A DNA stretch of 64,000 nucleotides from Parasedimentitalea maritima (GTDB lineage: Bacteria; Pseudomonadota; Alphaproteobacteria; Rhodobacterales; Rhodobacteraceae), in NCBI RefSeq assembly GCF_005771405.1, contig NZ_VAUA01000011.1, positions 62,001 through 126,000 of the forward strand, written 5' to 3'. The position numbers and the translations under genes were made by a program. Below, piece by piece: positions 37,117 through 47,341 of the stretch; the first letter of the stretch is position 1, and the number at the start of each line of letters is the position of its first letter. Below the pieces are notes generated by a model. That model searched no databases. It saw nothing but the letters and a program-made list of their open reading frames with translations, and had not been told where the DNA came from.

Positions 37117-38043
37117 TTACAGCGCCCGCATGAAAATCTGACTGGCCAAAACGACAACCACAGTCCCGGCGAAAATCTCAAGAGCCGCAGCGGCCCGCAG
37201 CGCACCGGTTCCCTGCATCTGTGCCAATGTCCCTTTTCGCAGGGTAACCACGGCCACCGCCATAACAACTGTAACCAAAGCCGTTCCCAGCCCCATGGCA
37301 AAAGCTCCGGCAATACCAGCCCACAATATCCCCATACGCCAGGTGAGCAGCAGTAGAAACACCGCCCCAGTACAGGGTCGGATCGCCACCGCACCTACAA
37401 TCGCCACTGCATCGCGCCAAGAGGACATGTTGGCCGCTTCTTCTAGCGTTGGTCCATGCCGGTGCCCGCAGGTCGGGCACTCTCCCCCGTCTTCCGGAGC
37501 ATCATGATCGTGATGATGGCCATGGGGTTCGGCTTGCCAGGTCCGGAGCAAGCGGCGCCCCCCCCGCAACAAAATCCAAAGGCCAACGAGGGCAATCAGC
37601 CCATAAGAAACCGGCGCCAACACATCCTCTGCGGCACTTGTCAGCTGCTCGCGGCGCCAATCAAACAGGGACAGACCGCCTGCCACCAACAGTACCGCTG
37701 TTGCGGCCTGTGCCAGCGACGCTGTGATTGCCAGCCCGGCCAACCGTAACATTGGGACCGGCTTACCCAGACCATAGCCGCCGATCACCAGTTTTCCGTG
37801 GCCTGGTCCGGCTGCGTGAAAGAAACCGTAGCTGAAACAGAATGTTAGCAGCGCCATAAGCGCCCCGGGCTCCCCTGCGCGCAGAGACCGCAAACCGCGT
37901 GCCATTGCGTTTTGCACCTGTCTTTGGCTCTCGGCTGCCCAAGCAAGGAACGGCTCAGCACCTCCCATGAACCAAAAATAAACAGCGGCAATGGCAAGAC
38001 TTATCGCAGCGACCAAAGCAATCCAGCGCATAGATTTACTCAC
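37117..38043 (-). CDS. NicO/RcnA-type nickel-cobalt efflux permease
   Basis: A 308-residue membrane protein of the NicO family with about six to seven segments. [12 protein letters not shown] carries the HxxxD-like metal motif region, and a histidine- and cysteine-rich cytoplasmic loop ([14 protein letters not shown], then [10 protein letters not shown], about 170-195) probably binds metal. [20 protein letters not shown] follows. A GTG start at 38043 overlaps the DUF1007 stop by 8 nt; an ATG at 38031 is an alternative. The two form an operon common for nickel, cobalt or zinc handling. Confidence 0.88.
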   Translation of the reverse strand: MSKSMRWIALVAAISLAIAAVYFWFMGGAEPFLAWAAESQRQVQNAMARGLRSLRAGEPGALMALLTFCFSYGFFHAAGPGHGKLVIGGYGLGKPVPMLRLAGLAITASLAQAATAVLLVAGGLSLFDWRREQLTSAAEDVLAPVSYGLIALVGLWILLRGGRRLLRTWQAEPHGHHHDHDAPEDGGECPTCGHRHGPTLEEAANMSSWRDAVAIVGAVAIRPCTGAVFLLLLTWRMGILWAGIAGAFAMGLGTALVTVVMAVAVVTLRKGTLAQMQGTGALRAAAALEIFAGTVVVVLASQIFMRAL

Positions 38044-38668
38044 AGCTCAGCCGCACAACATCCGCAAAGGCTTCGCCAACTTCCGGATAGGCATCATTTG
38101 TCTGGCTGGCTGGCATTGAGTAGAGCAGCTCTTCAACCATGCTATACGCAGCATTCAGATCCGGTGGTGTGATTTCACCCTTGCAGTCACCACTGACCTC
38201 CAACCCTTGGTTCAAAGTATAGGCCGTGTAATAAGTCGGGTCATAAGCTCTGAACACAACGCCATCCGCCGAAACCGGCTGCGCCAGTTCTCTGCGGTGA
38301 CGGGTGGTGATCTGACCATTGGAGACTTCTGTCAGCAAATGTTCACCTGCCCCGAGGGCCAGCTTCACACCGTTGCTGGTCAAATAGCTGTCTCCTTCAT
38401 AACCTTCGCTCCACTGCAGATCGAACCCTTGTAGTTTATCAAGTTCTTGCTGCGTCAGCTCGCCGTCGAAATCCGCATCCAGCGCCAGATCTTCAAAGAT
38501 CAGCAAGGAATAAAATTCATCATAGGCCCAGGTGATTTCCACCGCTTCCAACTGCCCTGCAGTTGAGATGATCACCGTTAGCCCGGTGTTGACAAAAATA
38601 TGCGGGTGCGCGTTGGCCCCTACGGGGACCAGTGAAAAAGCGGTAGCAATGGGTAAAGCGATTTTCAT
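38036..38668 (-). CDS. DUF1007 family periplasmic protein
   Basis: A 210-residue exported protein with a signal peptide ([20 protein letters not shown]) directly followed by [10 protein letters not shown], the histidine-rich mature N-terminus seen across DUF1007. The rest includes [17 protein letters not shown] and [14 protein letters not shown]. The family is found next to NicO permeases and probably binds the metal in the periplasm. ATG 38668 is chosen because the signal peptide starts there; a 23-residue upstream extension has no match. Confidence 0.88.
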   Translation of the reverse strand: MKIALPIATAFSLVPVGANAHPHIFVNTGLTVIISTAGQLEAVEITWAYDEFYSLLIFEDLALDADFDGELTQQELDKLQGFDLQWSEGYEGDSYLTSNGVKLALGAGEHLLTEVSNGQITTRHRRELAQPVSADGVVFRAYDPTYYTAYTLNQGLEVSGDCKGEITPPDLNAAYSMVEELLYSMPASQTNDAYPEVGEAFADVVRLSCE

Positions 38669-38787
38669 ATTTAATTCTGTAAAGCGCAGCCAAACCGGCA
38701 GCAAGTGCGGCGCGTTACAGGAGCCCGTTTTGCGCAAGCATATGCCTGTTCAGTATTGATTTTTGATCCCCGGTTACGGCTTCAGCG

Positions 38788-39270
38788 TCAAACCCAAATC
38801 AAGATTGACCAGACAGCAGCAACCAGAGTCGGATAGAAAGTTCCAGCAAACCCCAGCGCGCGCAAAGGTGGAGATATCAGGTAACCAAGCCAGAAAACTA
38901 CTCGCATCAGGGTAAAGCCAAGGCCCAATGAAATGGCGACGGCTCCACCCAATGTAAGGGCAACAAAAGGCCATATCGCCAGTGCCAGAACAAGCTGCTC
39001 AACTGTGTTAGCCAGCACCCGCTGCGCGATCTCTTCCGGCGAGCCATGGGCAAATGGCTCGCCATCTATAATTGTGTCGTCAAAAAATCGCCGCTGTGCC
39101 AGAAACCCGATCACTGCGACCAGAAACAGACCCGGCACCAGCAAGGCAGCAGGTAGTGCAAGCGGCGCTGGAATGTAACCAAAGCCCAACCATTGTGGCC
39201 CGCCGACCAGCAGCAGCCCCCAAAGGCCACCGCCGATCATTCCCAGTGCAATCTTACCGCGTTTCCCCAT
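38788..39270 (-). CDS. MAPEG family membrane protein
   Basis: A 160-residue four-helix membrane protein of the MAPEG superfamily (membrane-associated eicosanoid and glutathione metabolism proteins). AQRVLANTVEQLVLALAIWPF and GFTLMRVVFWLGYLISPPLRALGF match the conserved helices 2 and 4. Its ATG overlaps the scpA stop by 1 nt (TGATG), so it is translated with scpA; a link to methylmalonyl-CoA chemistry is not obvious. Confidence 0.85.
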   Translation of the reverse strand: MGKRGKIALGMIGGGLWGLLLVGGPQWLGFGYIPAPLALPAALLVPGLFLVAVIGFLAQRRFFDDTIIDGEPFAHGSPEEIAQRVLANTVEQLVLALAIWPFVALTLGGAVAISLGLGFTLMRVVFWLGYLISPPLRALGFAGTFYPTLVAAVWSILIWV

Positions 39271-41399
39271 CAGGTACGGGTGGCGCGGATCAGTTGCAGT
39301 ATGTCCTGTGCCGCCTCGGGAATATTGGTGCCGGGGCCAAAGATCGCCTTTACGCCAGCATCATACAGGAACTGATAATCCTGCTGCGGAATGACCCCAC
39401 CGCAGATCACCAGAATGTCGCCCGCGCCTGCGTCTTTCAACGCTTGCACCAATTGAGGGGCCAATGTCTTGTGACCAGCAGCCTGACTTGAAATGCCAAT
39501 CACATGCACATCATTGTCGATGGCATCCTGTGCCGCCTCAGCAGGCGTTTGGAACAACGGCCCCACGTCGACGTCAAAGCCGATGTCTGCAAAAGCAGTG
39601 GCGATGACTTTGGCGCCACGGTCATGACCGTCCTGACCCATCTTGACCACAAGAAGACGTGGGCGTCGGCCCTCTTCCTCGGCAAAGTTTTCGATGTCTT
39701 TTTGAATGGCAGCAAAGCCTTCGTCGCCCTCGTAAGCGGCGCCATAAACACCGGCCAAAGTTTTCACCTCTGCGCGGTGACGTCCAAACTCTTTCTCCAT
39801 TGCCATCGAAATCTCCCCCACTGTGGCCCGTGCACGTGCCGCCTCAACCGCGGCGGCCAACAGGTTGCCCCCCTCATTGGCACAGGTGGTTACGGCCTCC
39901 AGAGCCGCCTCACAGGCGGCAGTGTCACGTGTGGCACGGATTTGTTCCAGACGCGCAATCTGACTGTCACGTACAGCCATGTTGTCCACATCCAGAATTT
40001 CGATTGGGTCCTGTTTATCCAGACGGTACTTGTTGACACCAACAACCACTTCGTCGCCACGATCCACCATCGCCTGCCGTTTGGCCGCACTCTCTTCGAT
40101 GCGCAGCTTTGGCATCCCCGAGGCCACGGCCTTGGTCATGCCGCCCATATCCTCGACCTCTTTGATCAACTCCCAGGCTTTGTCGGCCAGCTCAGCCGTC
40201 AGGCTTTCGACGTAGTAAGACCCGGCCAGTGGATCGACCACATTGGTAATGCCAGTTTCTTCCTGCAGGATCAGCTGAGTGTTGCGAGCCACACGCGCCG
40301 AGAAGTCTGTCGGCAGGGCAATCGCCTCGTCCAGGGCATTGGTGTGCAGCGACTGGGTGCCGCCAAGAGCTGCCGCCATCGCCTCATACGCGGTGCGCAC
40401 GACGTTGTTATAAGGGTCTTGCTCCTGCAACGACACGCCGGATGTCTGGCAATGGGTGCGCAGCATTTTGGAGCGTTCCGATTTGGCGCCGAATTCGGTC
40501 ATGATGCGATGCCACAGCAGACGCGCAGCACGCAGCTTGGCAGCCTCCATGAAGAAATTCATGCCAATGGCAAAGAAAAAGCTGAGACGGCCAGCGAATT
40601 TATCGACGTCCATTCCGGCCTCGATCGCGGCGCGCACATATTCGCGGCCATCAGCCAAAGTATAGGCGAGTTCCTGCACCAAATTGGCGCCGGCCTCTTG
40701 CATGTGGTAGCCGGAGATTGAGATCGAGTTGAACTTGGGCATCTCGCTCGAGGTGTATTCGATGATGTCGGACACAATCCGCATCGAGGGTTCCGGTGGG
40801 TAGATGTAGGTGTTGCGGACCATGAATTCTTTGAGCACGTCATTCTGAATGGTGCCGGCCAGTAGCGATTTGTCATGGCCTTGCTCCTCACCAGCCACGA
40901 TGAAACTGGCCAGAATTGGGATCACTGCGCCGTTCATGGTCATCGATACTGAGACCTTATCCAGCGGGATACCATCGAACAGAATTTTCATATCTTCGAC
41001 AGAGTCGATGGCCACACCGGCCTTGCCAACATCGCCTTCTACCCGCGGGTGGTCACTGTCATAGCCACGGTGTGTCGCCAGATCAAACGCAACCGAGACC
41101 CCCTGCTGGCCTGCGGCCAGATTGCGGCGATAAAAGGCGTTGCTCTCTTCGGCGGTGGAGAAACCGGCATATTGCCGGATGGTCCAAGGGCGGCCAGCAT
41201 ACATCGTGGCCTTGACGCCACGCGTAAAGGGGCCGGTGCCGGGCATTGATCCCATATGGGGCAGATCAGCCGTGTCTTCTTCGGTATAAAGCGGCTTGAC
41301 CTCGATCCCTTCGAGGGTCTGCCAGTTCAGATCATCAACGGCACGTCCGCGAAGCTCTTTTTCAGCCAGTGCCCGCCATTCGTCTGTCTTGGTCGTCAT
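39270..41399 (-). CDS. scpA: Methylmalonyl-CoA mutase
   Basis: A 709-residue adenosylcobalamin enzyme interconverting methylmalonyl-CoA and succinyl-CoA. The barrel domain opens [41 protein letters not shown] and includes [21 protein letters not shown]. The C-terminal cobalamin-binding domain carries [30 protein letters not shown], with the histidine that binds cobalt. Length is that of the single-subunit homodimer type. It completes the route from propionyl-CoA made usable by pccAB in the same block. The epimerase is not in the window. Confidence 0.97.
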   Translation of the reverse strand: MTTKTDEWRALAEKELRGRAVDDLNWQTLEGIEVKPLYTEEDTADLPHMGSMPGTGPFTRGVKATMYAGRPWTIRQYAGFSTAEESNAFYRRNLAAGQQGVSVAFDLATHRGYDSDHPRVEGDVGKAGVAIDSVEDMKILFDGIPLDKVSVSMTMNGAVIPILASFIVAGEEQGHDKSLLAGTIQNDVLKEFMVRNTYIYPPEPSMRIVSDIIEYTSSEMPKFNSISISGYHMQEAGANLVQELAYTLADGREYVRAAIEAGMDVDKFAGRLSFFFAIGMNFFMEAAKLRAARLLWHRIMTEFGAKSERSKMLRTHCQTSGVSLQEQDPYNNVVRTAYEAMAAALGGTQSLHTNALDEAIALPTDFSARVARNTQLILQEETGITNVVDPLAGSYYVESLTAELADKAWELIKEVEDMGGMTKAVASGMPKLRIEESAAKRQAMVDRGDEVVVGVNKYRLDKQDPIEILDVDNMAVRDSQIARLEQIRATRDTAACEAALEAVTTCANEGGNLLAAAVEAARARATVGEISMAMEKEFGRHRAEVKTLAGVYGAAYEGDEGFAAIQKDIENFAEEEGRRPRLLVVKMGQDGHDRGAKVIATAFADIGFDVDVGPLFQTPAEAAQDAIDNDVHVIGISSQAAGHKTLAPQLVQALKDAGAGDILVICGGVIPQQDYQFLYDAGVKAIFGPGTNIPEAAQDILQLIRATRT

Positions 41400-42297
41400 G
41401 GGGTCTTCCTCTTGTCAGGTCTGTCTGGGTCGGGTTCATGCCCTGCCCTATTTTGTTTGGATCTTGTTTCAGCTGCACTAGGCCATCGCCGCCAGCGGCC
41501 AACCACATCAGGTCGTCTGCATAGGTTTCGCGAAGGGCCGCAATCTGTGCGTCGTCAAAGGGTTGCCAGCGTCCCTGCCCTGTGGGCAATTGATCAGCCA
41601 CCGAAGACTGAAGCTGCGTGCGCAGTTCCTCCAGATGCGGTGTGGCATTCAGGCGGATACGGGCATGAGCACGTGGCATGTCCTGACCTATCATCGCAGA
41701 AAGCTGCGCCTCAGGGCGGCCACCAAAAGTTTCAAACGGCATCGCCCAGATACGGGCGCCGGGAACAGCACAGGCCACATCGGTCAGCACATCCCGCCAA
41801 CTGCGGGGGCTGTCTACCAGCCGGTCCAGCATTGCCGCACTGGGCACCCGGTGACCACGCGAGACGCCATAGGCAAGCGCAGAGGCCCAATAGGTTTCCA
41901 AGCTGCGTAAGTTCACAACCACATCCGTGACGCGCCCATCAAACGCCTGAGCAAACCGCGCCATCCGTTCGCCGACACCACAATAGAGCGCACCAAGGCG
42001 CAGATTTTCGCGCACAGTTCCCATCATGTTCTCATCGGTGATCAGCAGGTGATCCAACCCAAGATCCATGCTGCGGGTCATATGCATCTGCACCCGCCCA
42101 ATGGCACGACGGTGCTGGTCGCGACCTGTGGCAGCCGAAGGTGTTGGCAAAATACCGTTGAACAACCCATTACGTGTGCGATGTGGGCCCCAGAAGCCAA
42201 TATTCTGCTCGTCCAGTGCCTCAGCATTTTGGCGCAGATATTCCTGAAAGCTGGTGGTGGCGCAGCGATGTGCCCCAATATGCAAGAAAACGTACAT
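41362..42297 (-). CDS. Sulfotransferase-fold-like protein overlapping scpA
   Basis: About 311 residues. The N-terminal [27 protein letters not shown] resembles the P-loop (PAPS-binding) strand-loop-helix of sulfotransferases (HIGxxKxxTT pattern, with R for K), and [16 protein letters not shown] fits the 3'-phosphate motif. The rest is not recognised. I choose ATG 42297, where the P-loop strand starts; the frame reaches 42363. Its last 38 nt lie inside the scpA 5' end in another frame, an unusually long overlap. Function unknown; a link to propionate metabolism is positional only. Confidence 0.65.
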   Translation of the reverse strand: MYVFLHIGAHRCATTSFQEYLRQNAEALDEQNIGFWGPHRTRNGLFNGILPTPSAATGRDQHRRAIGRVQMHMTRSMDLGLDHLLITDENMMGTVRENLRLGALYCGVGERMARFAQAFDGRVTDVVVNLRSLETYWASALAYGVSRGHRVPSAAMLDRLVDSPRSWRDVLTDVACAVPGARIWAMPFETFGGRPEAQLSAMIGQDMPRAHARIRLNATPHLEELRTQLQSSVADQLPTGQGRWQPFDDAQIAALRETYADDLMWLAAGGDGLVQLKQDPNKIGQGMNPTQTDLTRGRPHDDQDRRMAGTG

Positions 42298-42477
42298 TGC
42301 TTTGCCCGTCCTATGGCCACTGGCCACGCGGTGCAGCCGATTTGAAGAAAACTGCATGCACATTACCTGCAGCCCCTCTCAAACCGATTAACGAAGATTG
42401 AGTTTTTCCAAGATCGGGTCATTTCCCCCATCGCATTCTGCGCAGGGACGCATATATTCAACAGGACAGGAGACATT

Positions 42478-42921
42478 ATGAAACCATTCCTTGCCCTTGT
42501 TCTGGCGACCTTTCTTCCGGCCACTTTAGTGGCGCAAGATGCCGCAGAGACTGTGACCCCGGCGTTGATCCAGCCCGGAAGTGATAGCGACCTTAGCGAG
42601 TTTCTGTGGAAGAATCGCCCCGTCGTCGTCTTTGCCGACAGTCCGGATGATCCACGGTTCCACGAACAAATAGAGCGTCTGTCGCAAGGCGCCGAGGCGC
42701 TGTTTGATCGCGACGTGGTGGTCTTAGTGGATACAGACCCGGCCGCCGATTCAGTGTTGCGCCAGAAACTGCGGCCACGTGGATTTATGCTGGTGCTAGT
42801 GGGTAAAGATGGAGGCGTAAAATTGCGCAAGCCAAGCCCATGGACCGTGCGCGAGCTGAGCCGCACCATCGACAAATTTCCGTCGCGCATGCGCGAGGTT
42901 GAAGAACGGCGCGGCAGCTGA
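42478..42921 (+). CDS. DUF4174 domain protein, exported
   Basis: A 147-residue protein with a signal peptide (MKPFLALVLATFLPATLVAQ) and a DUF4174 domain: LSEFLWKNRPVVVFADSPDDPRFHEQIERL, then VVLVDTDPAADS and LRPRGFMLVLVGKDGGVKLRKPSPWTVRELSRTIDKFPSRMRE. The fold is thioredoxin-like without the CxxC. Role unknown. ACAGGAGACATT precedes the ATG. It is the only plus-strand gene inside the propionyl-CoA block, convergent to the lipoprotein that follows. Confidence 0.88.
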   Translation: MKPFLALVLATFLPATLVAQDAAETVTPALIQPGSDSDLSEFLWKNRPVVVFADSPDDPRFHEQIERLSQGAEALFDRDVVVLVDTDPAADSVLRQKLRPRGFMLVLVGKDGGVKLRKPSPWTVRELSRTIDKFPSRMREVEERRGS

Positions 42922-42925
42922 ACCA

Positions 42926-43450
42926 TCAGACTGTTCCCCGCGAGAAGAACAGCCGTTCGTTGCGCCGGTCCAGCACAGCCATCACATTGCCGTTCGGGTC
43001 GAACATCAACACGGCCTCTGGATCTAAGAGCGCCCGAAGATAGGCGTTTTTGGTCGTTTCATCCATGCAACCCTTGCCCGCTACGCCAGACGACAGCACC
43101 CCTAGCCCCTGTGGCAGATCCTTCGTCATGATCTGTTCTGACACCGCATTCGGCGACAGGCCTTTGACATCAAACGCCACAGCCTCACCGCTTTTTAGCA
43201 ACGTCATACCAGTGGCCACCGACCGGGCCTTGGATATCAGTGAAGTGATCCGGACGCCTTCGACTTCAAACACACCAGCGGTGCAGCTCATCGAGGATTT
43301 GAAATAGCTGGTATCGCCCAAAGAGACCCAATCGCCAATTTGGGCGCGCACCTCATCTTCTTTGTCCATGGCGCAACCAGCCAGTCCGGTCAGGGCCAGC
43401 GACACCAAAACCGCTTTTGCAGTTCGGCGATATGATTGCGCCAAGGTCAT
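42926..43450 (-). CDS. Hypothetical lipoprotein downstream of pccA
   Basis: A 174-residue protein with a lipoprotein signal (AVLVSLALTGLAGCAMD, cysteine near residue 26). The mature part has a cysteine in SSMSCTAGVFEVEGVRITSLIS, another in GKGCMDETT, and ends VLDRRNERLFFSRGTV. I do not recognise a family. It starts 3 nt after the pccA stop, so it is transcribed with pccA. Confidence 0.75.
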   Translation of the reverse strand: MTLAQSYRRTAKAVLVSLALTGLAGCAMDKEDEVRAQIGDWVSLGDTSYFKSSMSCTAGVFEVEGVRITSLISKARSVATGMTLLKSGEAVAFDVKGLSPNAVSEQIMTKDLPQGLGVLSSGVAGKGCMDETTKNAYLRALLDPEAVLMFDPNGNVMAVLDRRNERLFFSRGTV

Positions 43451-43453
43451 ATC

Positions 43454-45454
43454 TTATTCGAACTCCATGATCACGTCGTCCACTGCCAAACTGTCACCAG
43501 CGGAGGCATTAACCTTGGAAACGGTGCCCTTCTTCTCGGCCTTCAGGATGTTTTCCATCTTCATTGCTTCGACGGTGCAGAGGGCTTGGCCTTCTTGGAC
43601 TTCATCCCCCACCTGAACCGCCACATTGACGATCAGGCCGGGCATCGGGCAGAGCAACAGTTTCGAGGTATCAGGTGCGACTTTCTCGGGCATTAGCTTG
43701 GCCAGCTCAGCCTGACGCGGGGTGCGCACATGCACCTTCATATCTGCGCCGCGAGACCGGATGCGGAAGCCACCGGGGATTTTGCCAACCTTGAGCACCA
43801 GCTTTTCGCCGTCCACGTCAAGATCAGCCAGTTGATCACCGGGGGTCCAGCTGCTGGTGACCCGTTTCTCGGTGCCGTCGGCAAAGACAATGGTTGACCC
43901 ATCGTGGTCTGCGTCAATTGTCATCGCATAGTCTTCCCCCTGCAATGACACCACCCACTCAACACCAACACGGCGTTCGTGGTTGTCCATGCGGCCTGAC
44001 ACGCGGGTGCGACGAATTTCAGCAACACGGTGCATGGCGGCACTAGCAGCTGCAATGCGCTGCAGTGCCTCCGCTGGCAGTTCAACACCTTCGAATCCAT
44101 CGGGATACTGCTCTTCGATAAAGGCAGTGGTCATTTCACCGGCGATAAAGATCGGATGGTCCATCACTGCTGACAAAAATGGCAGGTTGTGGCCAATGCC
44201 CTCGACCTCGAACCCGTCCAGCGCATTGCGCATGTGTTCGATTGCCTCACCCCGGGTCGGCGCCCAGGTACAGAGCTTGGCAATCATCGGGTCATAATAC
44301 ATCGAAATCTCGCCGCCTTCATAGACGCCGGTGTCGTTACGTACGACGTGGCTTTCTTCGACCACCTCAAATGGTGGGCGATAGCGGGTCAGGCGTCCGA
44401 TAGAAGGCAGGAAGCCGCGATAAGGATCTTCGGCGTACAAGCGGTTTTCGATCGACCAGCCGTTTAGCTTTACGTCAGCTTGCGCAATAGTCAGCTTTTC
44501 GCCATTGGCAACGCGGATCATCTGTTCAACCAGATCGACGCCGGTGATCAACTCGGTCACCGGGTGTTCCACCTGCAGGCGGGTGTTCATTTCCAGGAAG
44601 TAGAAGTTTTTGTCGCCATCGACAATGAATTCCACGGTGCCTGCGCTGGCGTAGTCGACCGCCTGGGCCAGTGCCACAGCCTGTTCGCCCATCGCCTTGC
44701 GGGTGGCCTCGTCCAGGAACGGGCTTGGCGCTTCTTCCACCACTTTTTGTTGGCGACGCTGGATCGAGCATTCGCGCTCGCCCAGATAAATGCCGTTGCC
44801 ATGGCTGTCACAGAGCACCTGAATTTCGATGTGGCGCGGTTGGGTGATGAATTTCTCGATGAAAATCCGATCATCGCCAAACGAGTTGGCTGCCTCATTC
44901 TTGGACGACTGAAACCCTTCGCGGGCCTCTTCGTCGTTCCAGGCAATCCGCATGCCTTTACCACCGCCACCAGCCGATGCCTTGAGCATCACCGGATAGC
45001 CGATCTCTTTTGAGATTTTCACCGCTTCGTCCGCGTCGGCGATCAGCCCCATGTGGCCCGGAACCGTCGAGACGCCAGCCTCTTGGGCGATTTTCTTCGA
45101 GGTGATCTTGTCACCCATTTTCTCAATTGCCCCAACTGGGGGCCCCACAAAGGCGACGCCTTCAGCGGCCAGTGCCTCGGCGAATTTTGCGTTCTCAGAG
45201 AGGAAACCATAGCCGGGGTGCACCGCCTGCGCGCCGGTTTTACGGATGGCATCCATCACCTTATCGATCACGATGTAAGATTGGTTGGCTGGGGGGGGGC
45301 CGATATGCACCGCCTCATCCGCCATTTGCACATGCAGCGCCTGTCGGTCTGCATCCGAATAGATGGCGACGGTCTGGATACCCATCTTGCGCGCGGATTT
45401 GATAACGCGGCAGGCGATCTCGCCCCGGTTGGCGATCAGGATCTTGTTAAACAT
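43454..45454 (-). CDS. pccA: Propionyl-CoA carboxylase alpha subunit (biotin carboxylase and carrier)
   Basis: A 666-residue biotin-dependent carboxylase subunit. Biotin carboxylase runs from FNKILIANRGEIACRVI through the ATP-grasp loop LKASAGGGGKGMRI, the catalytic EMNTRLQVEHPVTE and the domain end near 450. A linker/BT domain follows, and the C-terminal carrier domain has the biotinylated lysine in TVEAMKMENIL. With PccB it carboxylates propionyl-CoA to (S)-methylmalonyl-CoA. Its assignment to propionyl rather than methylcrotonyl-CoA rests on the adjacent pccB, scpA and pccR. Confidence 0.94.
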   Translation of the reverse strand: MFNKILIANRGEIACRVIKSARKMGIQTVAIYSDADRQALHVQMADEAVHIGPPPANQSYIVIDKVMDAIRKTGAQAVHPGYGFLSENAKFAEALAAEGVAFVGPPVGAIEKMGDKITSKKIAQEAGVSTVPGHMGLIADADEAVKISKEIGYPVMLKASAGGGGKGMRIAWNDEEAREGFQSSKNEAANSFGDDRIFIEKFITQPRHIEIQVLCDSHGNGIYLGERECSIQRRQQKVVEEAPSPFLDEATRKAMGEQAVALAQAVDYASAGTVEFIVDGDKNFYFLEMNTRLQVEHPVTELITGVDLVEQMIRVANGEKLTIAQADVKLNGWSIENRLYAEDPYRGFLPSIGRLTRYRPPFEVVEESHVVRNDTGVYEGGEISMYYDPMIAKLCTWAPTRGEAIEHMRNALDGFEVEGIGHNLPFLSAVMDHPIFIAGEMTTAFIEEQYPDGFEGVELPAEALQRIAAASAAMHRVAEIRRTRVSGRMDNHERRVGVEWVVSLQGEDYAMTIDADHDGSTIVFADGTEKRVTSSWTPGDQLADLDVDGEKLVLKVGKIPGGFRIRSRGADMKVHVRTPRQAELAKLMPEKVAPDTSKLLLCPMPGLIVNVAVQVGDEVQEGQALCTVEAMKMENILKAEKKGTVSKVNASAGDSLAVDDVIMEFE

Positions 45455-45588
45455 GGGCAGTCCTTTGTCTTCGGGATGTCGTAACGCAATTCACCGCGTT
45501 CCAGCGAAGGGCCGGACGCGGTGAATGCGAGGTGTTCGTAACAGCGATAAGAGGCTGGTGGGTCAGCCAGGCAAAGCAAGCAAAAGGG

Positions 45589-45792
45589 CTAGCAGTTGCG
45601 AGTTTTGGTGTTGCAATAGATAAGGTTTGAAGCCACGCCAACGGCGGCGCCGGTAAGCGGGTTTGTATTGAGCAGCACCGAGCCAAGAGCCCCTGCGCCT
45701 GCGCCAATTGCAACCTGTTCCCCGGTTGTGCTGCCACAGGCCGCCAAGCCTGCACAAAGCCCAAAAACGAGCGTGATTTTACCTGCCTGCAT
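45589..45792 (-). CDS. Small glycine-zipper lipoprotein
   Basis: A 67-residue lipoprotein: signal ITLVFGLCAGLAAC with the lipid-bearing cysteine near residue 19, then a glycine-rich hydrophobic stretch (GAGAGALGSVLLNTNPLTGAAVGVAS) and two further cysteines at the end (YCNTKTRNC). Resembles small 17-kDa-antigen-like or glycine-zipper outer-membrane proteins. ATG 45792 has GGGAATTC before it. It sits between pccA and the next small gene on the same strand. Confidence 0.75.
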   Translation of the reverse strand: MQAGKITLVFGLCAGLAACGSTTGEQVAIGAGAGALGSVLLNTNPLTGAAVGVASNLIYCNTKTRNC

Positions 45793-46048
45793 TGTTGAAT
45801 TCCCTTCTGCTGAGGTTTTGCTTTGACCGTTGTCAAAGCGCCTCGCACGGGGGCATTCAAGGCTAGCACGTTCACGCCATTTTTTTGCGCAAATAGATGC
45901 CGAAACAGTGGCTTGACCCGGCGACATCCCGCCGCCCACTGCTGAGAGATATAGGCAGACACAGCAGTGGCCCCAATCACACAGGATCTGGCCACCTGCG
46001 TGACCGCTCCGCGTTGATTTATGAGCCGTGCCTGCAACATCTTACTGT

Positions 46049-46396
46049 TTACTCTCCAAACACGTCGGGAAAGGACAATTGCGCTACGCGCAGGTCCAGA
46101 ACCAGTAGAGCGTCATAGCTTTCGGGATCAAAAGGGTCTTCAGCAGCCAGGATTTCACGTTCGAACAGCCAGCTGATACGTCCGGCGTCCAAGTTGCCGC
46201 GTTCAAAAGGCTGGTCGCCAAAGTGTTCCCACAGGGCCTTGATAAACCCGGCATCCGCACGCCGGTCAGCCGGGCGGCGGTCATGATAACGTTCACGACG
46301 GGAAAGTGCCGTCACCCCTTTGGGATTAGGACGTCGAATGGTGAATTGGAAATCTGTGCCTGGCAGTCGGCCAGGGAATCCGCGATGTTTTAGCAT
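46049..46396 (-). CDS. Hypothetical protein between pccB and pccA
   Basis: A 114-residue soluble protein I do not recognise by family: MLKHRGFPGRLPGTDFQFTIRRPNPKGVTALSRRERYHDRR, then a conserved-looking helical part (AGFIKALWEHFGDQPFERGNLDAGRISWLFEREIL) and an acidic end. No signal peptide. ATG 46396 is chosen because the upstream extension to 46459 is low-complexity. Its repeated association with pcc genes in the family is from memory and should be checked. Confidence 0.65.
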   Translation of the reverse strand: MLKHRGFPGRLPGTDFQFTIRRPNPKGVTALSRRERYHDRRPADRRADAGFIKALWEHFGDQPFERGNLDAGRISWLFEREILAAEDPFDPESYDALLVLDLRVAQLSFPDVFGE

Positions 46397-46465
46397 TGGA
46401 GCGCCTCCAGCCCGGCGCCGCGCGGATGATTGGGGACCGACCGCAGGGCCGGGCCCCAAGTTTTG

Positions 46466-46606
46466 TTATTTGTATTTGCCAGTATAAGCCGGCTCAACCG
46501 AGATGGGCTCTGGGTCGACGATGACAAATTCTTCTTCTTGCTGCGTACAAGCAGCGATGGCGGCCAGCAGGCCAACCATTGCGAATAGTTTGATGCTCTT
46601 GGACAT
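46466..46606 (-). CDS. Very small lipoprotein, 46 residues
   Basis: The translation opens MSKSIKLFAMVGLLAAIAAC and continues TQQEEEFVIVDPEPISVEPA to end YTGKYK. The lipobox LAAIAAC puts the lipid-bearing cysteine at residue 20. CAGGAGACAGAA immediately before the ATG at 46606 is a strong ribosome site, which supports a real gene in spite of the size. Function unknown; it lies in the pcc block on the same strand. Confidence 0.75.
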   Translation of the reverse strand: MSKSIKLFAMVGLLAAIAACTQQEEEFVIVDPEPISVEPAYTGKYK

Positions 46607-46820
46607 TTCTGTCTCCTGTTTGAACAATTGAAACCAGCACGGCGTTGAGCCATTACCAGTTTCGACCTCATAGAATGGACAGCAAAATTGCAGCCCGCGC
46701 CAATGATAGCCGGAATTTCAACCAGATTACATCCAAATAGGGGCATCACCGGGGCATGTGACCGCAAAGCCGCAACATTCCGGCGAGACAGGACCTGCAT
46801 CGCAAGATATTGAGGAGACA

Positions 46821-47300
46821 TCAGAACTCCTCCCATATGCAGCGATTGCCATCAGGGGTGTAGCTCTCGAAAAACTGGGTGGCATCTGCATCCAGCGCTC
46901 CAAAGGCCACCGGACGGTCCATCAGCGATATGACCACCCGCGCCGGGGTGATCTCATGGCTGGTTAAATAGGGCAAGGCCAGCGCGTCACAGAGATAGTC
47001 CATATCCGGTCCGGCCAGATCATAGCTGACACTGCCCGTGTCACGGGTGATCGCAGGCGCAACAAAACGGAACCGCACCCACAACTCACCCGGATCACTG
47101 TCAAGCAGCACCTCGGTTAGGGTAACGTCCTGACCTGATGGTACGGGAAAGACTTCAACCGCATGGGCAGGATTGGTGGTGAGCAGCAGGGCAACCAGAT
47201 ATCCGCAGCCCCACCCCCCAAATTGGCGGGCTCCTCCGGGTGGGGCTACTGGCGCAGCACCATCGGCGCGCGCTGTTCTATCTTGGCTGAAGCGGATCAT
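46821..47300 (-). CDS. DUF6497-like exported protein
   Basis: A 159-residue protein with a late signal-like segment (CGYLVALLLTTNPAHA) and a mature part EVFPVPSGQDVTLTEVLLDSDPGELWVRFRFVAPAI, MDYLCDALALPYL and RCIWEEF with a likely disulfide pair. It resembles a small family seen mainly in Rhodobacteraceae (DUF6497, from memory). The first 35 residues look unlike a signal peptide, so the real start may be internal. It lies downstream of pccB on the same strand. Confidence 0.65.
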   Translation of the reverse strand: MIRFSQDRTARADGAAPVAPPGGARQFGGWGCGYLVALLLTTNPAHAVEVFPVPSGQDVTLTEVLLDSDPGELWVRFRFVAPAITRDTGSVSYDLAGPDMDYLCDALALPYLTSHEITPARVVISLMDRPVAFGALDADATQFFESYTPDGNRCIWEEF

Positions 47301-47341
47301 GGTGTAGGTGTGTGGCTCATGTCAATTGTTTATGGATGAAC

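Noticed and set aside
39504-40721. A 405-codon open frame on the plus strand
   Set aside because: It is antisense to scpA, whose full-length protein matches methylmalonyl-CoA mutase. The antisense frame is a product of GC-rich codon use and shows no protein family.
45447-46040. A 197-codon minus-strand frame
   Set aside because: It crosses a smaller gene with a clear lipoprotein signal and ribosome site and has no family match itself.
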